In this document: positions 62,441-64,000 of the stretch, one piece after another
Numbering within the stretch: position 1 is the first letter of the stretch
Layout of the letters: each line of letters starts with the position of its first letter
Assembly (NCBI RefSeq): GCF_030123065.1
Contig: NZ_CP126093.1
Coordinates: 1,368,001-1,432,000 of the forward strand
DNA: 64,000 nt
DNA from: Neobacillus sp. DY30
GTDB taxonomy: Bacteria; Bacillota; Bacilli; Bacillales; Cytobacillaceae
Direction of reading: 5' to 3'
Program-made: the position numbers and the translations under genes
The notes under the pieces: model-generated
Seen by the model: only the letters and a program-made list of their open reading frames with translations
What the model was told of the DNA's origin: nothing
The model's database searches: none

Positions 62441-63664
62441 ATGAGCCGTACTTTTTGGTTAACAAATGCCCGATTAGAAACGGGATATATTGTTGAAAAT
62501 GATAGAGTAGCAGGAACAAAAACAGAGTTGTTTCACTTATTAATAGAGGATGGTAAAATCAAAAAAATAATAAAAGGACCAGTGCCTTTTGGAGATGAAC
62601 ATCCCATTACGGATGCAGATGGGCTGCTCCTCCTTCCCTCATTTATTGAAAAGCATGTACATCTTGATAAGACCTACATGGGTGAGGACTTTAGGGCTTG
62701 TATCCCGGCGTCAGGTGTTATTGAACGATGTGAAATAGAAAAAAACATTCTAGCATGCATTCCTTCCAGCACTCAGCAACGTGCAGAGGCTTTGCTAGAA
62801 ATATTATTGTCTAATGGATCAACCCATGTAAGAACGCACGTGGATATCTATCCAGAAGCAGGATTAGACAATTTGGAAGGTGTCCAGCGTGCACTAAAAA
62901 CATATTCAAATAGGCTGAGTGCTGAAATTGTTGCCTTTGCCCAGCATGGCTTGCTGCGTCCTGGTACTGTTCAACTAATAAGAGAAGCAGTAAGAAACGG
63001 TGCAGGGATTGTAGGGGCGGTTGACCCGGCAACGGTGGATCATAATATCGAAGCGTCATTAGTACAATTGATGGATTTGGCTGTCGAAGGGAATGCAGAT
63101 ATCGACTTGCATTTACATGACCCTGGACACTTAGGAACTTTCACTATGAAACGACTTGCTTATTTAACCAAGCAAGCAGGATGGGAAGGAAGGGTAGCAG
63201 TCAGTCATGCATTCGGATTGGGAGATGTCTCCAAAGAAGAAGCAATAGAAATGGCAGGGATTTTAAGAGAAGCTGGAATCTCCATTGTAACCAGTCTTCC
63301 AATTGGTCGGAATATTCCACCTGTAAATCTTTTAAATGAATATGGAGTAGATGTAGCCGTAGGGAACGATAATATCTATGATTCTTGGTGGCCTACAGGA
63401 AATGGTGATGTACTAGAAAGGGCTGGTCGTCTGATTGAACGATTCAGATGGACAGATGAGGTTTCACTTGGTCAAGCTTTAAAGTATATCACAGGGGGAA
63501 AAACTCTATTAGATAAGGATGGGAAGCAGTTATGGCCAAAGGCTGGTGATGCTGCGAATATCGTCCTTGTAGAAGCCAGCTGTGCGGCTGAAGCAGTTGC
63601 TAGACGATCAAAACGTAAAGCAGTTATCTATAAAGGTAACGTAGTTTATGGTACCTTGCATTAA
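62441..63664 (+). CDS. amidohydrolase 3 (cytosine-deaminase-like)
   Basis: A 407-residue amidohydrolase of the cytosine deaminase/isocytosine-type group. Metal ligands are His72-Val-His74 (EKHVHLDKTYMG), HLHDPGHLG, VSHAFGLG and the catalytic aspartate in VGNDNIYDSWWP. The HLDKT motif is characteristic of CodA-like enzymes. A weak RBS AAAGGGATG precedes it. It lies between two binding-lipoprotein genes. It would deaminate or hydrolyse a pyrimidine- or triazine-like ring; substrate not defined. Confidence 0.88.
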   Translation: MSRTFWLTNARLETGYIVENDRVAGTKTELFHLLIEDGKIKKIIKGPVPFGDEHPITDADGLLLLPSFIEKHVHLDKTYMGEDFRACIPASGVIERCEIEKNILACIPSSTQQRAEALLEILLSNGSTHVRTHVDIYPEAGLDNLEGVQRALKTYSNRLSAEIVAFAQHGLLRPGTVQLIREAVRNGAGIVGAVDPATVDHNIEASLVQLMDLAVEGNADIDLHLHDPGHLGTFTMKRLAYLTKQAGWEGRVAVSHAFGLGDVSKEEAIEMAGILREAGISIVTSLPIGRNIPPVNLLNEYGVDVAVGNDNIYDSWWPTGNGDVLERAGRLIERFRWTDEVSLGQALKYITGGKTLLDKDGKQLWPKAGDAANIVLVEASCAAEAVARRSKRKAVIYKGNVVYGTLH

Positions 63665-63698
63665 AATCATTATTCATGTAGCAGTAATTCAATCATAA

Positions 63699-63726
63699 AG
63701 GGGATGGATTTTTACATCCTCTTTTT
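63699..63726 (+). terminator. terminator after amidohydrolase 3
   Basis: Stem ggggatg/catcctc-type with ~8-nt loop and five T residues. Confidence 0.65.
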
Positions 63727-63771
63727 GATATTGTTTTTAGTAGATTTTTAGGACCACAAGAGACCACTAAA

Positions 63772-63838
63772 AGTAGTAAAGATAACGAAAATAGTAGTAA
63801 AGATTTTCGATAAAAATATTCCGAATATTTTCTATAAT
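63772..63838 (+). promoter_or_regulatory. promoter with 21-bp-spaced direct repeats (unit 3)
   Basis: Two identical AGTAGTAAAGAT copies at 63772 and 63793 (cores at 63775 and 63796), 21 bp apart, the second core 37 bp before TATAAT (63833-63838). The clearest copy of the motif shared with 57587 and 60701. Confidence 0.7.
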
Positions 63839-63878
63839 TAAATTAGATAGAAAATAAGCAGAAACAAGGGGGAGAGTC

Positions 63879-64000
63879 ATGAAACAAAAATTAAATATCG
63901 GAAAATTTTTTCTGGTACTACTAATCATTATGGCGATTTCTGGTTGTTCGACAAATGATAATGCTGGGACAACTGGAAATGAAAAGGGAGATAAAGTGAA
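63879..64000 (+). CDS. lipoprotein, start of a second binding-protein gene (cut by window end)
   Basis: The first 40 codons run off the window. A lipoprotein signal with lipobox AISGC (Cys23) follows the GGGGGAGAG RBS. The start resembles the lipoprotein at 60806 (hydrophobic core, GCST, then a charged linker) and the promoter is nearly the same, so a paralogous substrate-binding protein is likely. The mature domain is not visible. Confidence 0.65.
   Translation, partial: MKQKLNIGKFFLVLLIIMAISGCSTNDNAGTTGNEKGDKV

Overview
The window looks like chromosome from a low-GC, spore-forming member of the Bacillaceae. It is AT-rich with strong AGGAGG-type ribosome binding sites. It encodes SpoVR, small proteins resembling Bacillus YhcU and YhdB, a SorC-type DeoR, and candidate CcpA (cre) sites. 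The order yhcT-like / yhcU / pgcA / yhdB / spoVR recalls the same stretch of the B. subtilis map. Every product name here is read from sequence motifs and memory of the families; no database search was run.

Layout. 1-3645: hexuronate catabolism (uxaC-uxaB-uxaA), with uxaC interrupted by an in-frame stop. 3805-6621: a lone fabF and a convergent, C-terminally short metallophosphatase, separated by eight tandem ~52-bp hairpin units. 7232-10575: a 2-oxoacid:ferredoxin oxidoreductase operon behind a cre site. 10.6-16.0 kb: cupin, MMPL transporter, then deoR-deoC-xapX-cdd for deoxynucleoside use. 16.3-22.4 kb: a tightly coupled four-gene operon (receiver, HEAT-repeat membrane protein, family 2 glycosyltransferase, large membrane-anchored glycosidase-like protein), probably for an exopolysaccharide. 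22.6-28.3 kb: a sugar-type ABC importer with an enolase-superfamily dehydratase and a regulator. 28.4-38.9 kb: core genes (YitT-type, Pit phosphate transporter with its PhoU-like partner, pseudouridine synthase, pgcA, SDR, M14 peptidase, spoVR).

39.1-64 kb is a nitrogen/purine catabolism region. An AllH-FdrA(AllF)-AllG operon (oxamate carbamoyltransferase family) is followed by two purine-type permeases, a guanine-deaminase-like enzyme, an ankyrin/TPR protein coupled to carbamate kinase, and three amidohydrolases with two oligopeptide-type binding lipoproteins. The likely logic is purine import, deamination and ring hydrolysis, then carbamoyl transfer to carbamoyl phosphate and ATP recovery by carbamate kinase. 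Two regulatory layers show in the DNA. A conserved upstream element precedes the allH operon and both permeases. A second module, 21-bp-spaced direct repeats placed exactly 37 bp before a TATAAT box, precedes the three amidohydrolase/lipoprotein units next to an AraC-type response regulator.

This region is split by a 6.1-kb accessory island (45508-51640) bounded by 44-nt inverted repeats. It carries a DUF2975/XRE/membrane-protein operon, three small genes separated by copies of a 26-nt repeat, an IS110-family element with a possible guide RNA, and a cluster of transposon-end-like repeats.
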